The position numbers were made by a program, and so were the translations under genes. Positions 26,820 to 36,023 of a stretch of DNA of 64,000 bases are shown here, piece after piece (position 1 is the stretch's first letter; each line of letters opens with the position of its first letter). The notes beneath the pieces are model-generated. The model saw only the letters and a list, made by a program, of their open reading frames with translations, had not been told where the DNA came from and ran no database searches. The DNA comes from Allomuricauda sp. (lineage in GTDB: Bacteria > Bacteroidota > Bacteroidia > Flavobacteriales > Flavobacteriaceae). Location of the stretch: assembly GCF_013911645.1 (NCBI RefSeq), contig NZ_JACESV010000001.1, forward strand, positions 310,001-374,000, given 5' to 3'.

Positions 26820-27782
26820 ATGGATTTTACAAACCCACTGGTATATGGTGTACCAGTATTTATTGCCTTTATTTTATTAGAATTAACTTACAGTAAAACC
26901 CATGATCATGAACACCACGATCTTTATAACTGGAAAGATTTAGCGGCCAGTGGTTTTATGGGGATTGGCTCTGCTATCCTTGGGCCTTTGTTCAAGGTTG
27001 CCTTTGCCATACTCCTTTTTGAAGGGACCTATGAGTTGTTCAATCCAGTTGTTGGGGGAGTAAGAACCAACATTATGGGGTATGAATCCTTTGGATATGC
27101 ATGGTACGTTTGGATTCTTTGTCAATTGGGCGACGATTTCACCTATTATTGGTTCCATAGGGCCAATCACGAGGTCCGTATTTTATGGGCTGCACATATA
27201 GTGCATCATTCTTCCGATAATTTTAATTTAGGTACGGCGATAAGGAACGGATGGTTCACTATTTTATACAAACCCTTCTTTTACTTATGGTTGCCTGCAA
27301 TTGGTTTTCCACCGGAAATGGTACTGGTATGTTTAGGGATTGAAGCATTATGGCAATTTCAATTGCACACGGTTTACGTTCCCAAACTCGGATTTTTGGA
27401 AAAAATATTCAACACACACACCATGCACCAAGTACACCACGCACAAAATGTGGAGTACTTAGATAAAAACCACGGCGGTTTCTTGAATATTTTTGATAAA
27501 ATATTTGGCACATGGAAGGAGCTTGATGATGATGTCGATGTTAAGTACGGCGTAATCCATGCTCCAGAATCATACAATCCCGTAGTTATCCTTACCCACG
27601 AATTCAAGGATATTTGGAACGATGTCAAAAAATCGAAAAAACTCTCCCATAAATTAATGTACATTTTTGGCCCTCCAGGATGGAGCCACGATGGCAGCAC
27701 TTTAACAGTGAAACAACAACAGCGATTGTTTAAAAAACAAAAGGAAGCCAGCCCGGAACTTGCTTACCAAAGACCCAACTGA
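26820..27782 (+). CDS. sterol desaturase / fatty acid hydroxylase family protein
   Basis: A 320-residue integral membrane di-iron protein. His clusters of the family are visible: HRANHE, HIVHHSSDNFN, HTMHQVHHAQN and HGGFLNIFDKIFGTW. Several membrane segments occur in residues 5-30, 45-75, 95-120 and 155-190. Members hydroxylate or desaturate sterols, carotenoids or fatty acyl chains, and bacterial substrates are mostly unknown. An early His-rich segment (THDHEHHDLYNW) may contribute further metal ligands. Located 65 bases after parC, probably separate in function. Confidence 0.9.
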   Translation: MDFTNPLVYGVPVFIAFILLELTYSKTHDHEHHDLYNWKDLAASGFMGIGSAILGPLFKVAFAILLFEGTYELFNPVVGGVRTNIMGYESFGYAWYVWILCQLGDDFTYYWFHRANHEVRILWAAHIVHHSSDNFNLGTAIRNGWFTILYKPFFYLWLPAIGFPPEMVLVCLGIEALWQFQLHTVYVPKLGFLEKIFNTHTMHQVHHAQNVEYLDKNHGGFLNIFDKIFGTWKELDDDVDVKYGVIHAPESYNPVVILTHEFKDIWNDVKKSKKLSHKLMYIFGPPGWSHDGSTLTVKQQQRLFKKQKEASPELAYQRPN

Positions 27783-27822
27783 TTTTTATAAATCCAAATT
27801 ATTGAATTGGCAACTCCCTAAA

Positions 27823-28200
27823 TCAATCAATTTTATGGGCAGTTCCTTTAAACTTGCGATTATCACCAACTACGCTGTACTCAAAAGTGTATGAAGACTC
27901 AGTAGTGGTCAATATTTTGATGTGAATCGGTTTTTCTTCTGCCTTGTTCTTGGGGTTCAAGTTTTTTAGCACATATTCACAATCGTTTATCCAGCGAACC
28001 GATGAAGAATCCGTTTTCCCTTCAAATTCATCCACTTCCAAATCTGTGGTTCTGTTGAATGTGGTTTTCTTCTCTTCACCATTTATGGTTGCGGTAAACG
28101 AAAATTTACCAGTTTTAAAATCGTTACAATTACGTTGTGGCGGCTGCCCACAGGCCAAAAACAATAGCATTATTGACCCGAAAAGAAGATGTTTTGTCAT
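27823..28200 (-). CDS. small hypothetical lipoprotein
   Basis: A 125-residue lipoprotein. The signal peptide MTKHLLFGSIMLLFLA is followed by lipobox Cys17 and a mature beta-rich domain (FSFTATINGEEKKTTFNRTT, SYTFEYSVVGDNRKFKGTAH). The frame is open to 28236, but the ATG at 28200 gives the signal peptide at the start. It lies 32 bases after the end of an XRE regulator gene on the same strand, so the two may be one transcript. No family recognised and function unknown. Confidence 0.7.
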   Translation of the reverse strand: MTKHLLFGSIMLLFLACGQPPQRNCNDFKTGKFSFTATINGEEKKTTFNRTTDLEVDEFEGKTDSSSVRWINDCEYVLKNLNPKNKAEEKPIHIKILTTTESSYTFEYSVVGDNRKFKGTAHKID

Positions 28201-28232
28201 ACCTGCAAAGTAACGGAAAGTAGTTGAAAGGG

Positions 28233-28640
28233 TCAATCCTTTTTTGTGTTGTAAACCTCAAAAGTACCATCGGAATAAAACATAACTATTTTATACGGGT
28301 TTTTGGACTGTAGCTCGTGCTTCTTTTCTTTAGAAAAGGGAATGACAAAATCATCCACATACGGTTCTTCCATCGCTTTAGTGATTTTAGTGTCATTTAT
28401 CTCATCCTGATTGGTGCTTTCCTTTGGAAATCGTCCCTCACCCTTTAACAGCCAATACAAATCCACTTCGGGGTAGGTGTTGACCAATTTCATCACAAAA
28501 TCCAAGCTAGGCTTATTTCGTCCGTTCAACAAGTGGGAGATGCTCGAACGCTGCACACCAATCTCGTCGGCAAAGGCAGAAACAGATAACTCCAAATGCT
28601 CGATAACAGTTTCTATACGGGTTACAATCTCTTTGTTCAC
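28233..28640 (-). CDS. XRE family helix-turn-helix regulator
   Basis: A 135-residue DNA-binding protein. The Cro/CI-type helix-turn-helix covers about residues 5-62 (LSVSAFADEIGVQRSSISHL, LNGRNKPSLDFVMKLVNTYP, then DLYWLLKGEG). The C-terminal half ends in a short beta-like segment (YKIVMFYSDGTFEVYNTKKD). The start is a GTG at 28640. A -7-like TACATTTG overlaps it on the minus strand, so the true start or promoter may differ. It is divergent from an M14 peptidase gene 283 bases away. Targets unknown. Confidence 0.85.
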   Translation of the reverse strand: MNKEIVTRIETVIEHLELSVSAFADEIGVQRSSISHLLNGRNKPSLDFVMKLVNTYPEVDLYWLLKGEGRFPKESTNQDEINDTKITKAMEEPYVDDFVIPFSKEKKHELQSKNPYKIVMFYSDGTFEVYNTKKD

Positions 28641-28874
28641 AAATGTAAATTATTTAATATCTAAGATAGCACAATTCAAATTAACATAGGGTGTACACCA
28701 TGAAATAAATTCATTTTTTTGAAATAAAACATTTAAATAAATAATTATATATTACTGATATAATGTATTTTGTGTTGTAAAATAAAGTTATTGTTTACAT
28801 TTATCACAAAAGGAAGTGGAGGTACATCAATTCGAGTTACAAATGTGTCACGGGTGATTCAAAACAGATTACAA

Positions 28875-28901
28875 TTGTAAATATTAGGTTGGTTACTTTT
28901 G
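28875..28901 (+). promoter_or_regulatory. promoter for the M14 peptidase
   Basis: TTG (28875-28877), 16 bases, then TACTTTTG (28894-28901), 22 bases before the ATG. The rest of 28641-28923 is very AT-rich and non-coding, with no further signal recognised. Confidence 0.55.
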
Positions 28902-28923
28902 TAAACTTTAATTACAAAACTTT

Positions 28924-30027
28924 ATGCTTGATTATTCATTATATAAAGAGAAGTCCATTCAAGGTAGATACATTAACATAGCATCCATTCAGCCTTGTTT
29001 CTCCAAACTATCATCACCTTTAATCCATATCGGGGATTCCGTCAATGGCATTAAAATAAATGCTCTTAAAATCGGTACGGGAAAAAAGAAGGTACTTATG
29101 TGGTCCCAAATGCATGGCAACGAATCAACCACGACCAAGGCGGTATGGGACATGGTCAATTTTATGCAATCGGAGGAAGCATTGGCCAAAACCATTTTAA
29201 AGGAATGTACCTTAATGATTATACCCATGCTAAACCCAGACGGGGCCAATGTGTATACTCGCGAGAATATAAACAAGGTAGATTTGAACCGCGATGCCAA
29301 AAATTTGACACAGCCCGAAAGCATAGCTTTCCGAAAACTATTTGAATCGTTTCAGCCAGATTTTTGTTTTAACCTACATGATCAACGTACCCTGTTTAGT
29401 GCCGGTAAAACAGACAAACCGGCGACGGTCTCTTTTTTATCTCCGGCAAGCAACCAAGAACGCCACATTACCCCTGCAAGGGAAGTGGCCATGAAACTGA
29501 TTATTGGTATGGACGCCATGTTGCAAAAACATATTCCGGGGCAGGTGGGCAGGTACGATGACGGATTCAACGATAATTGCATTGGAGATACACTGCAAAT
29601 GTTGGGGGTGCCGACCATTTTGTTCGAGTCCGGCCATTATCCCAAAGACTATGAGCGGGAGAAAACCCGAGAGTTAATTTTTTTATCGATTGTAGAAGCG
29701 TTGAAAATTATTGCCACAGATAAAATCGACGACTATAAAACAGGTGATTATTTTTCAATTCCAGGTAACTATAAGTTATTTTTTGATGTGCTGGTAAAGC
29801 ATCCAGAGGCGGTAAACCCTGAATTTGATGCAGGACATTCGGTAGGAATCCGATATAAGGAAGTGTTGGAAAACGACAAAATCATTTTTAAGCCGGAAAT
29901 AGCGGAAATTGGCCCTCTTGAAGGTTTTTACGGACATCAAACCATAGAATGTGTTGATACCAAGGATTTTGGATTTGCAGCTTTCCAAAACGAGATTCTT
30001 GATTTACTCCTGAAAATCAATAAATAA
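28924..30027 (+). CDS. M14 family zinc carboxypeptidase-like protein
   Basis: A 367-residue protein of the M14 zinc peptidase / succinylglutamate desuccinylase superfamily. The metal site is readable: His64 and Glu67 in MHGNES, and His152 in FNLHDQ. The NPDG motif (104-107) and NRDA follow, and Glu235 in LFESGHYP is in the position of the catalytic Glu. There is no signal peptide, so a cytoplasmic amidase or peptidase acting on small peptides or acylated amino acids is likely. It precedes an Lrp regulator gene by 99 bases. The substrate is not known. Confidence 0.85.
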   Translation: MLDYSLYKEKSIQGRYINIASIQPCFSKLSSPLIHIGDSVNGIKINALKIGTGKKKVLMWSQMHGNESTTTKAVWDMVNFMQSEEALAKTILKECTLMIIPMLNPDGANVYTRENINKVDLNRDAKNLTQPESIAFRKLFESFQPDFCFNLHDQRTLFSAGKTDKPATVSFLSPASNQERHITPAREVAMKLIIGMDAMLQKHIPGQVGRYDDGFNDNCIGDTLQMLGVPTILFESGHYPKDYEREKTRELIFLSIVEALKIIATDKIDDYKTGDYFSIPGNYKLFFDVLVKHPEAVNPEFDAGHSVGIRYKEVLENDKIIFKPEIAEIGPLEGFYGHQTIECVDTKDFGFAAFQNEILDLLLKINK

Positions 30028-30101
30028 AAATCATTTCTCAAAGATTCTTGCATATTATTTAAAAAAGAACCATTTTTATTACGTAAATTTCCTTTTTTAA
30101 C

Positions 30102-30109
30102 TATTTTTG
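30102..30109 (+). promoter_or_regulatory. -7 promoter element for Lrp regulator
   Basis: TATTTTTG, a match to TAnnTTTG, 17 bases before the ATG. Confidence 0.5.
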
Positions 30110-30126
30110 CTGCAAAATTCAATGTA

Positions 30127-30606
30127 ATGACCAAAGTAAAACTTGACGAGATAGATCACCAGATACTGGATATGTTAATCGATAATACTCGCACACCTTT
30201 TACGGACATCGCAAAAAAATTGTTGATTTCCGCAGGTACGGTTCATGTCCGTGTCAAAAAAATGGAGGAATCCGGGATTATTAAAGGTTCTTCCCTTACG
30301 CTGGACTATGTCAAATTGGGTTATTCCTTTATCGCCTATGTTGGTATATTCTTGGAAAAAACACACCAGACAAAATTTGTGCTGGAAAGGTTGAGCCAAA
30401 TACCATACGTTACCGTGGCCCATATAACAACAGGCAAATTCAATATTTTTTGTAAAATAAGGGCCAGAGATACTACACATGCCAAAAATATTATTTTTAA
30501 GATAGATGATATCGAAGGTATCAGCAGAACTGAGACCATGATTTCTTTGGAAGAGAGCATTAACGATAAAAGACGTTTAATGCACACTATTTTCAACGAG
30601 TTATAA
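30127..30606 (+). CDS. Lrp/AsnC family transcriptional regulator
   Basis: A 159-residue feast/famine regulator. The N-terminal winged helix (KVKLDEIDHQILDMLIDNTR, TPFTDIAKKLLISAGTVHVR, VKKMEESGIIKGSS) is followed by a C-terminal ligand-binding (RAM) domain at about 70-150 (YVTVAHITTGKFNIFCKIRA). Such regulators sense amino acids and act as octamers on DNA. It lies between an M14 peptidase and a DinB protein, 16 bases from the latter. The ligand is unknown. Confidence 0.92.
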   Translation: MTKVKLDEIDHQILDMLIDNTRTPFTDIAKKLLISAGTVHVRVKKMEESGIIKGSSLTLDYVKLGYSFIAYVGIFLEKTHQTKFVLERLSQIPYVTVAHITTGKFNIFCKIRARDTTHAKNIIFKIDDIEGISRTETMISLEESINDKRRLMHTIFNEL

Positions 30607-30622
30607 TTCCATTATACATATT

Positions 30623-31141
30623 ATGGTGCTTTCGGAACTGTCCTCTTCGGAATACAATCCATTTTACCAGACCTATATTATGGCGCTGGGAAATGTAGAT
30701 TTAATGGAAGAGCTAAGAAAGGGGAAGGACGATTTTTTGACCTTACTGCAACAAACACCAGAAGAAAAACTTAATTATGCTTATGCAGAGGACAAATGGT
30801 CCTTAGCGGAAGTATTAGTGCATGTTATAGACACGGAGCGAATATTCCAATACCGTGCACTTTGTATTGCAAGAAACGATAAAACCCCACTACCAGGGTT
30901 TGACCAAGACACTTATGTACCGTATTCCAACGCCGATAAAAGATCCAAAAAAAACTTGATGGAGGAATATAAAGCGGTTAGGGATTCCACAATTTTTCTT
31001 TTTAATTCCTTTGACGAAGAAACGATTAAAAGGGTTGGAGTGGCCAGTGGGTCCAAAATGAGTGTGCGGGCACTGGGCTTCATCATAAGCGGACATCAAG
31101 CGCACCATATTCGGATCATAAGGGAACGCTATTTGGCCTAA
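30623..31141 (+). CDS. DinB family protein
   Basis: A 172-residue four-helix-bundle protein of the DinB superfamily. The three metal-site histidines fit EVLVHVIDTER and SGHQAHHIRIIRERY. Family members bind a divalent metal and some act as thiol-dependent transferases. The biochemical role of this one is unknown. It follows the Lrp gene by 16 bases and ends one base short of a convergent gene. Confidence 0.85.
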   Translation: MVLSELSSSEYNPFYQTYIMALGNVDLMEELRKGKDDFLTLLQQTPEEKLNYAYAEDKWSLAEVLVHVIDTERIFQYRALCIARNDKTPLPGFDQDTYVPYSNADKRSKKNLMEEYKAVRDSTIFLFNSFDEETIKRVGVASGSKMSVRALGFIISGHQAHHIRIIRERYLA

Positions 31142-31142
31142 A

Positions 31143-31469
31143 TCAATATTGATCTTCGCTTTCCAAATCATCTGAAGTAGGTTCCAAGCCTTCAAACGAG
31201 TCGTCTTCAAAATCAGAAACCACCAATTCTTTGTCGAGTTCCTTTTCAATGGTCTCTTCAAAATTTGAAATGAAGTTGGAAAGACTCTTGCTGATTTTTA
31301 CCAAGTAAATGGTATCTGCTGTTTTTACTTCAACAGCTTCTATGACCTCCCCATTTGGTTTTTTAATGGTAATAACATCGTCATCGCCATAACCATCAGG
31401 ATAAGAATCAATTAATATGGCCACTACCTTGTGGTCCAACTTTTTGTAGTCTATCAAAACTCGTTTCAT
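31143..31469 (-). CDS. conserved hypothetical protein
   Basis: A 108-residue soluble protein. The first part is ordered and beta-like (MKRVLIDYKKLDHKVVAILI, then IKKPNGEVIEAVEVKTADTI and YLVKISKSLSNFI). The second part is very acidic (LVVSDFEDDSFEGLEPTSDD). I do not recognise a named family, though the shape is typical of short flavobacterial housekeeping-associated proteins. It lies downstream of aroB on the same strand (94-base gap) and converges on the DinB gene with almost no space. Confidence 0.7.
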   Translation of the reverse strand: MKRVLIDYKKLDHKVVAILIDSYPDGYGDDDVITIKKPNGEVIEAVEVKTADTIYLVKISKSLSNFISNFEETIEKELDKELVVSDFEDDSFEGLEPTSDDLESEDQY

Positions 31470-31563
31470 AATGGTTGGTTATTAAATGCATTCCTAAACT
31501 AGGAATTTTTGAATGTGATGGACCCAAAGAGTTGTAAACGAAAAAAATAAGTATGCGAAGAGC

Positions 31564-32619
31564 TTATTCCTTGTAGTAAGCAAAGGCTTTATGGAATAAT
31601 TCCTCGGGAACTTTAATATCCGTAACCGCTTTACCAATGGAATGCAGCAATACAAAATTTACGTTCCCGTGAGAATTCTTTTTATCGTATTTAAGTAATT
31701 GAAGAATGGCATCAATATCGTTATCCGTAAAGTCCACTTTGTCAAAATGGGTTAAAAATGTTTTTTTGATTTCATCCAACGATAATTTGGAAAGTCCTTG
31801 GAGCTTGTGCGACAAATATCCCTCCAAAATCATTCCTGCTGCAATAGCTTCACCGTGCAACAAGGTTTTCTTGTCATGGTTCTCCAAACAATACGATTCT
31901 ATGGCGTGACCCAAGGTGTGTCCAAAATTTAAGATTTTTCGCAACCCTTTTTCGGTAGGGTCTTGAAGAACAACCTCATTTTTAAGGGCAATGGATTTTT
32001 GGATGCATGACGCATCTGTAAAATTGCTTTTTTCAGCTAAACTGCCCCAGTACGCTTTGTCCATTATAAGCCCGTGTTTCAGCATCTCGGCATATCCACT
32101 TTTTACCTGGCGTGGGTCTAGGGTCTTTAAAAATTCTGGAAAAATCAGCACCATTTGGGGTTGGTTGATCACACCGATCTGGTTTTTTAACGATCCCAGA
32201 TCAACACCTGTTTTGCCGCCGATGGACGCATCTACCATAGAAAGTAGGGTAGTGGGGATGTTGATAAAATCAATTCCTCGTTTAAAAGTAGAGGCCACAA
32301 AACCTCCCATATCGGTAAGCACCCCACCACCAAGGTTGATCAGTAGGCTTTTTCGGTCACCATCTAAATTGGATAGGTCCTCCCAAAGTTGCAAGCAAGT
32401 ATGGATATGTTTGTTTTCTTCCCCTGATCGGATTTCCAAGATAAAATCTACAGGTCCGTCAAACATTTCTTTAAAAAAAGGCAAGCAATGCGCTTTGGTG
32501 TTTTCATCCACCAAAACAAATATTTTGGAGTAACTATTTTTAGCAATGTGTTGGTTAAGAGCAGCTTCTGCCAATTCGCCAATATGTACCTCGTAAGACT
32601 GTGATTTAACCGATTCCAT
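31564..32619 (-). CDS. aroB: 3-dehydroquinate synthase AroB
   Basis: A 351-residue NAD- and metal-dependent enzyme making 3-dehydroquinate from DAHP in the shikimate pathway. NAD and metal motifs are present: GGGVLTDMGGFVASTFKRGI, TTLLSMVDASIGGKTGVDLG, KNQIGVINQP, SGYAEMLKHGLI and the metal-binding GHTLGHAIESY and LHGEAIAAGM. Length is standard. It is divergent from proline dehydrogenase. Confidence 0.95.
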   Translation of the reverse strand: MESVKSQSYEVHIGELAEAALNQHIAKNSYSKIFVLVDENTKAHCLPFFKEMFDGPVDFILEIRSGEENKHIHTCLQLWEDLSNLDGDRKSLLINLGGGVLTDMGGFVASTFKRGIDFINIPTTLLSMVDASIGGKTGVDLGSLKNQIGVINQPQMVLIFPEFLKTLDPRQVKSGYAEMLKHGLIMDKAYWGSLAEKSNFTDASCIQKSIALKNEVVLQDPTEKGLRKILNFGHTLGHAIESYCLENHDKKTLLHGEAIAAGMILEGYLSHKLQGLSKLSLDEIKKTFLTHFDKVDFTDNDIDAILQLLKYDKKNSHGNVNFVLLHSIGKAVTDIKVPEELFHKAFAYYKE

Positions 32620-32680
32620 AATTTAAATTTCACTGCTAAATAAAGACTATTTTTATATATATGGTTCTAGTTTGCGTACT

Positions 32681-32688
32681 TATCTTTG
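32681..32688 (+). promoter_or_regulatory. -7 promoter element for proline dehydrogenase
   Basis: TATCTTTG, a match to TAnnTTTG, 22 bases before the ATG. Confidence 0.5.
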
Positions 32689-32710
32689 AATCTTTAATGG
32701 ATATCAAAGA

Positions 32711-33883
32711 ATGCGACCTAATTTTGAGAATACTGCAATAGCTTTTGAGCTTAAGTCGGACTCCCAGCTGGAGCGAGCCTATTTCCTTTTTAAATTGATT
32801 TCCAACGAACCTTTGGTTCGTATTGGAACCGCTGTGACCAATTTTGCCATTAAGGCCCATTTACCTGTTGAGGGGTTGATTAGGGCTACCGTGTTCGACC
32901 ATTTTTGTGGTGGGGTGAACGAGGAAGATTGTCTCCCTATTATTGATAATATGTATGGCAATGGGGTCTGTTCTATTTTGGATTATTCGGCCGAGGGCAA
33001 AGAGGTGGACAACCAGTTTGATTTTGCCATGGAAAAGACCTTGGATATTCTGGATTTTGTGAAGGAAAAAGATGCGATGCCCTTTGCAGTTTTTAAGCCC
33101 ACAGGATTTGGCCGCTTTAAATTGTTCGAAAAAATTTCTGCACAAAGCGAATTGAATGAAGATGAAAAAGCGGAATGGGCAAGAATAGTGAACCGATTCG
33201 AAAAAGTTTGTCAAAAAGCACACAAGCTGGACGTTGCGTTGTTGATAGACGCCGAGGAAAGTTGGATGCAAGATGCCGCAGATGATTTGGTCCTTGATAT
33301 GATGCGCAAATACAACAAGGAAAAAACTATCGTTTTCAATACCTTTCAAATGTACCGTTGGGACCGAATGGATTACATTAAAAAACTCTATGGGTTGGCT
33401 TCTGATGAAGGTTTTAAGATTGGCGCCAAAGTGGTGCGGGGAGCCTATATGGAGAAGGAGAACGATCGAGCGAACGACAAGGGCTACGAAAGCCCGATTT
33501 GCAAGTCCAAACAAGAAACAGACGAAAACTTTGATGCCTCCATTACATACATGATGGAGCATTTAAACCAATTTACCATTTTCGCCGGCACCCATAACGA
33601 GCAAAGTACCCTCAAACTAATTGATTTGATGGAAAAGCAGGGTGTGCCTACCAACGACGAACGGATTTGGTTTGGTCAATTGTTTGGTATGAGCGACCAT
33701 ATCACCTATAATTTGGCCGCCCATGGCTATAATGCTGTAAAATATGTTCCGTATGGCCCTGTAAGGGATGTAATGCCCTACCTGATCAGAAGGGCAGAGG
33801 AGAATACTTCGGTCGCTGGGCAAACCTCAAGGGAACTGGCTTTGATAACCAAGGAACGGAAGCGTAGGAGGTTGGATTCTTAA
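32711..33883 (+). CDS. proline dehydrogenase
   Basis: A 390-residue flavin-dependent proline dehydrogenase (PRODH domain only, not fused to P5C dehydrogenase). Motifs include DVALLIDAEESWMQDAADDL, GAKVVRGAYMEKENDRA, FAGTHNEQS and the C-terminal YLIRRAEENTSVAGQTSREL, whose Arg pair binds the proline carboxylate. It oxidises proline to pyrroline-5-carboxylate and feeds electrons to quinones at the membrane. Single gene divergent from aroB. Confidence 0.93.
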   Translation: MRPNFENTAIAFELKSDSQLERAYFLFKLISNEPLVRIGTAVTNFAIKAHLPVEGLIRATVFDHFCGGVNEEDCLPIIDNMYGNGVCSILDYSAEGKEVDNQFDFAMEKTLDILDFVKEKDAMPFAVFKPTGFGRFKLFEKISAQSELNEDEKAEWARIVNRFEKVCQKAHKLDVALLIDAEESWMQDAADDLVLDMMRKYNKEKTIVFNTFQMYRWDRMDYIKKLYGLASDEGFKIGAKVVRGAYMEKENDRANDKGYESPICKSKQETDENFDASITYMMEHLNQFTIFAGTHNEQSTLKLIDLMEKQGVPTNDERIWFGQLFGMSDHITYNLAAHGYNAVKYVPYGPVRDVMPYLIRRAEENTSVAGQTSRELALITKERKRRRLDS

Positions 33884-34033
33884 CGCTTCGCTTATCAATA
33901 ATATTTTCCTCTCTGATTCGGGTATTCCACCTAAAAATAAATACTGATTTATAAATCAAACAATATATCATTTGATTAAAACTGTCTGAAACGTCTCTTT
34001 CTTAGTATTTTGCTATACTTTTAAATAGGTAAA

Positions 34034-34270
34034 GTGGCTGTGAAAGAAAATAAAAATATCACCCATCATGAGTTTGAAGATTACATTCTCTCAGAACATT
34101 ATCTTAAAAAGTGCAAGGCCATACGTGATAAAGCTGATAGAATCTATCATAAAAAAATAAACGCCCAAGACAAATACCTAAAGAGGAAGATTGTTCTCTT
34201 TCAAAAATGGATTTTCATATCTAATGAAAGGAGGAGATTACTGCTAAAACGATATTCCAATTTGTTTTGA
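34034..34270 (+). CDS. small basic hypothetical protein
   Basis: A 78-residue Lys/Arg-rich frame starting at a GTG (34034, with another GTG two codons on). It contains HHEFEDYILSEHYLKKCKAI and ends in ERRRLLLKRYSNLF. No family is recognised and composition alone does not prove coding. Position supports it: it ends 13 bases before the ATG of the HEEGH outer membrane protein, so the two could be one transcript. Confidence 0.35.
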   Translation: MAVKENKNITHHEFEDYILSEHYLKKCKAIRDKADRIYHKKINAQDKYLKRKIVLFQKWIFISNERRRLLLKRYSNLF

Positions 34271-34283
34271 TTTATATTTCAAA

Positions 34284-35555
34284 ATGCGTTCTTCGATATT
34301 TTCCATAAATTTCTACTCTGCTATAATGTTGGGTACATTCTACTTCTCAACCTTTCCTATAAGTTTTGCACAAAACACTCAAGCATACGACAGCATTTAC
34401 CCATCACACTTCTACGACTTTTCCATTATAAATGGACAAAACCTATTCACCATGCGCCAGACAAACACAAACTATGTGTCGGCAAATAGGATTTTGGCCA
34501 GATTAATCAATAAAAAGCCTTCTAAGGTTGACAGGTTCTTACAATTCGGGGTTTCATTTCTAGGAACGGTGGTCACCCACGAAGAAGGGCACAGGTCAAT
34601 TTTGACAGATTTGGAAATAGGATCGGTAAGCCAGCCCTTTTCAATATTCAACGGAGCAGCTTATGTTAAAGGAGTGACAGATCAAACATTGATTGATTTA
34701 AGAGACAACAATCTGGATGATTATATAAGGTTGCACACCGCAGGATTGGAGTCCGATTATGCTATCCTCACTAGGACAGAAACACTCTTAGCTTTCGAAG
34801 AAGATAATTTTGACAACCTTGGCATAGATTATTTAACGAGAAAGGCATCTATGATCGGTTATTACCTCACAAATTTAATCCCTGGGTTGTTTTCAGATAT
34901 TGAAGAAGAAGACAATGAGTTGGAAAGGGATATTGTTGGGCATGATATTTATGGTGCCATAAAAAACTTATACCGACCCAACGAAGAATTTTACAGATAC
35001 ACCAATTTTGATGATTTGGTAAGTGAAGAAAAGAAATTTGCAAAAAAAGTTGGCTGGTTGTCCTTGCTAAATTTAGTTAACCCGATGATGTTGGGAAAGA
35101 ACAACTTCAAGTTTAACCAGAATTTAAAGGCAAATGCTGGTCTGGGATACACAATGGCTCCTTTCGGTGGTTACTTGGATGAGAATTTTTGGTTCAACTA
35201 TAAAAACCGATTCAAAATCCACTTTTATTTAAGACAGTTCCACAATAAAGACTATCTATTTATGGCTACAGGCATCAAACTTTTTAATCATTCGCTATTT
35301 GTCGATAAGATTATTTTAAACTCAGAACTCCATTATTGGAACCAACCTGAGAACTTGGATTTCTTTACCTCCAATTCCACATCAGGGGTAGGAGGAGCAT
35401 TGGATCTAGGGTATAAAATTTTAAATGAAACCGAAAATGAGTCTAAGCTATATTTAAATCTTGGTCTCAGTCACAAAACTCAAGGGTTTTTACCTGAATA
35501 CGCTAGTTTGGACAAAAGGACAATGTTAAACCTAGGCTTTTCTTTGGCTTGGTGA
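34284..35555 (+). CDS. secreted protein with HExxH motif and probable beta-barrel end
   Basis: A 423-residue protein not assigned to a family by me. A signal peptide covers about 1-29 (ending FPISFAQ). The mature N-terminal half contains THEEGHRSIL with HEEGH at 99-103, a zinc-metallopeptidase-type HExxH, in a helix-like context. An acidic segment DIEEEDNELERD lies near residue 210. From about residue 290 the sequence has alternating aromatic strands (NAGLGYTMAPFGGYLDENFW, KIHFYLRQFHNKDYLFMATG) and ends in LNLGFSLAW with a terminal aromatic, as outer membrane barrels do. It overlaps the end of a convergent AraC gene by 24 bases. Protease activity is a suggestion only. Confidence 0.7.
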   Translation: MRSSIFSINFYSAIMLGTFYFSTFPISFAQNTQAYDSIYPSHFYDFSIINGQNLFTMRQTNTNYVSANRILARLINKKPSKVDRFLQFGVSFLGTVVTHEEGHRSILTDLEIGSVSQPFSIFNGAAYVKGVTDQTLIDLRDNNLDDYIRLHTAGLESDYAILTRTETLLAFEEDNFDNLGIDYLTRKASMIGYYLTNLIPGLFSDIEEEDNELERDIVGHDIYGAIKNLYRPNEEFYRYTNFDDLVSEEKKFAKKVGWLSLLNLVNPMMLGKNNFKFNQNLKANAGLGYTMAPFGGYLDENFWFNYKNRFKIHFYLRQFHNKDYLFMATGIKLFNHSLFVDKIILNSELHYWNQPENLDFFTSNSTSGVGGALDLGYKILNETENESKLYLNLGLSHKTQGFLPEYASLDKRTMLNLGFSLAW

Positions 35556-36023
35556 TTTCCTCCATTCATCCTCCAAAACTCTTTTAAAAAACACCCCTGG
35601 CGTTAACCCAGTTTTATCTTTAAACGTTTTTGTAAAAACGTTTAGGGAGTTAAATCCGTACATTTCGGCTATCTGGATCATGGATTTGGTTTTCACAATC
35701 TCCGGATTTTCCTTTAAATGGTTTATCGCATAAGTAATCCGAACATCTTTTAGGTAGCTTGCAAAATTTTGATTTTTATGGGTGTTTATCACTTTGGATA
35801 AGTAAGAACTGTTGGTGTTGAGTTCTTTAGACAAACGGTGCAAGGTAATTTTGTTGTCCAAAAAGCCGTTTTGTTGTTCCCAAAAACTGAGTTTTTCCAA
35901 AATTTCTCCAACCAACTCTTCTTTTACTTTTGACCTTTTATTTATTGGAAAAGTTGAAGCAAACGATAATTTCTTTTTTGATACTCTACTGAGCTTATAT
36001 TTAAGTACACCAAAATCAATCAT
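35532..36023 (-). CDS. AraC-type regulator, short form lacking sensory part
   Basis: A 163-residue protein that carries an AraC DNA-binding domain in its last 105 residues (KITLHRLSKELNTNSSYLSK, VINTHKNQNFASYLKDVRIT, IQIAEMYGFNSLNVFTKTFK, DKTGLTPGVFFKRV). In Flavobacteria this exact domain style normally ends a protein of about 500 residues with TPR repeats and a membrane segment. Here an in-frame stop lies 17 codons upstream of the ATG, so the sensory half is missing. It may be a remnant or a stand-alone DNA-binding protein. The convergent HEEGH gene overlaps its last 24 bases. Confidence 0.7.
   Translation of the reverse strand: MIDFGVLKYKLSRVSKKKLSFASTFPINKRSKVKEELVGEILEKLSFWEQQNGFLDNKITLHRLSKELNTNSSYLSKVINTHKNQNFASYLKDVRITYAINHLKENPEIVKTKSMIQIAEMYGFNSLNVFTKTFKDKTGLTPGVFFKRVLEDEWRKSPSQRKA

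Noticed and set aside
32861-33562. Open frame of 233 codons on the minus strand opposite proline dehydrogenase
   Set aside because: Shadow of a fully conserved enzyme; no independent promoter or motif.
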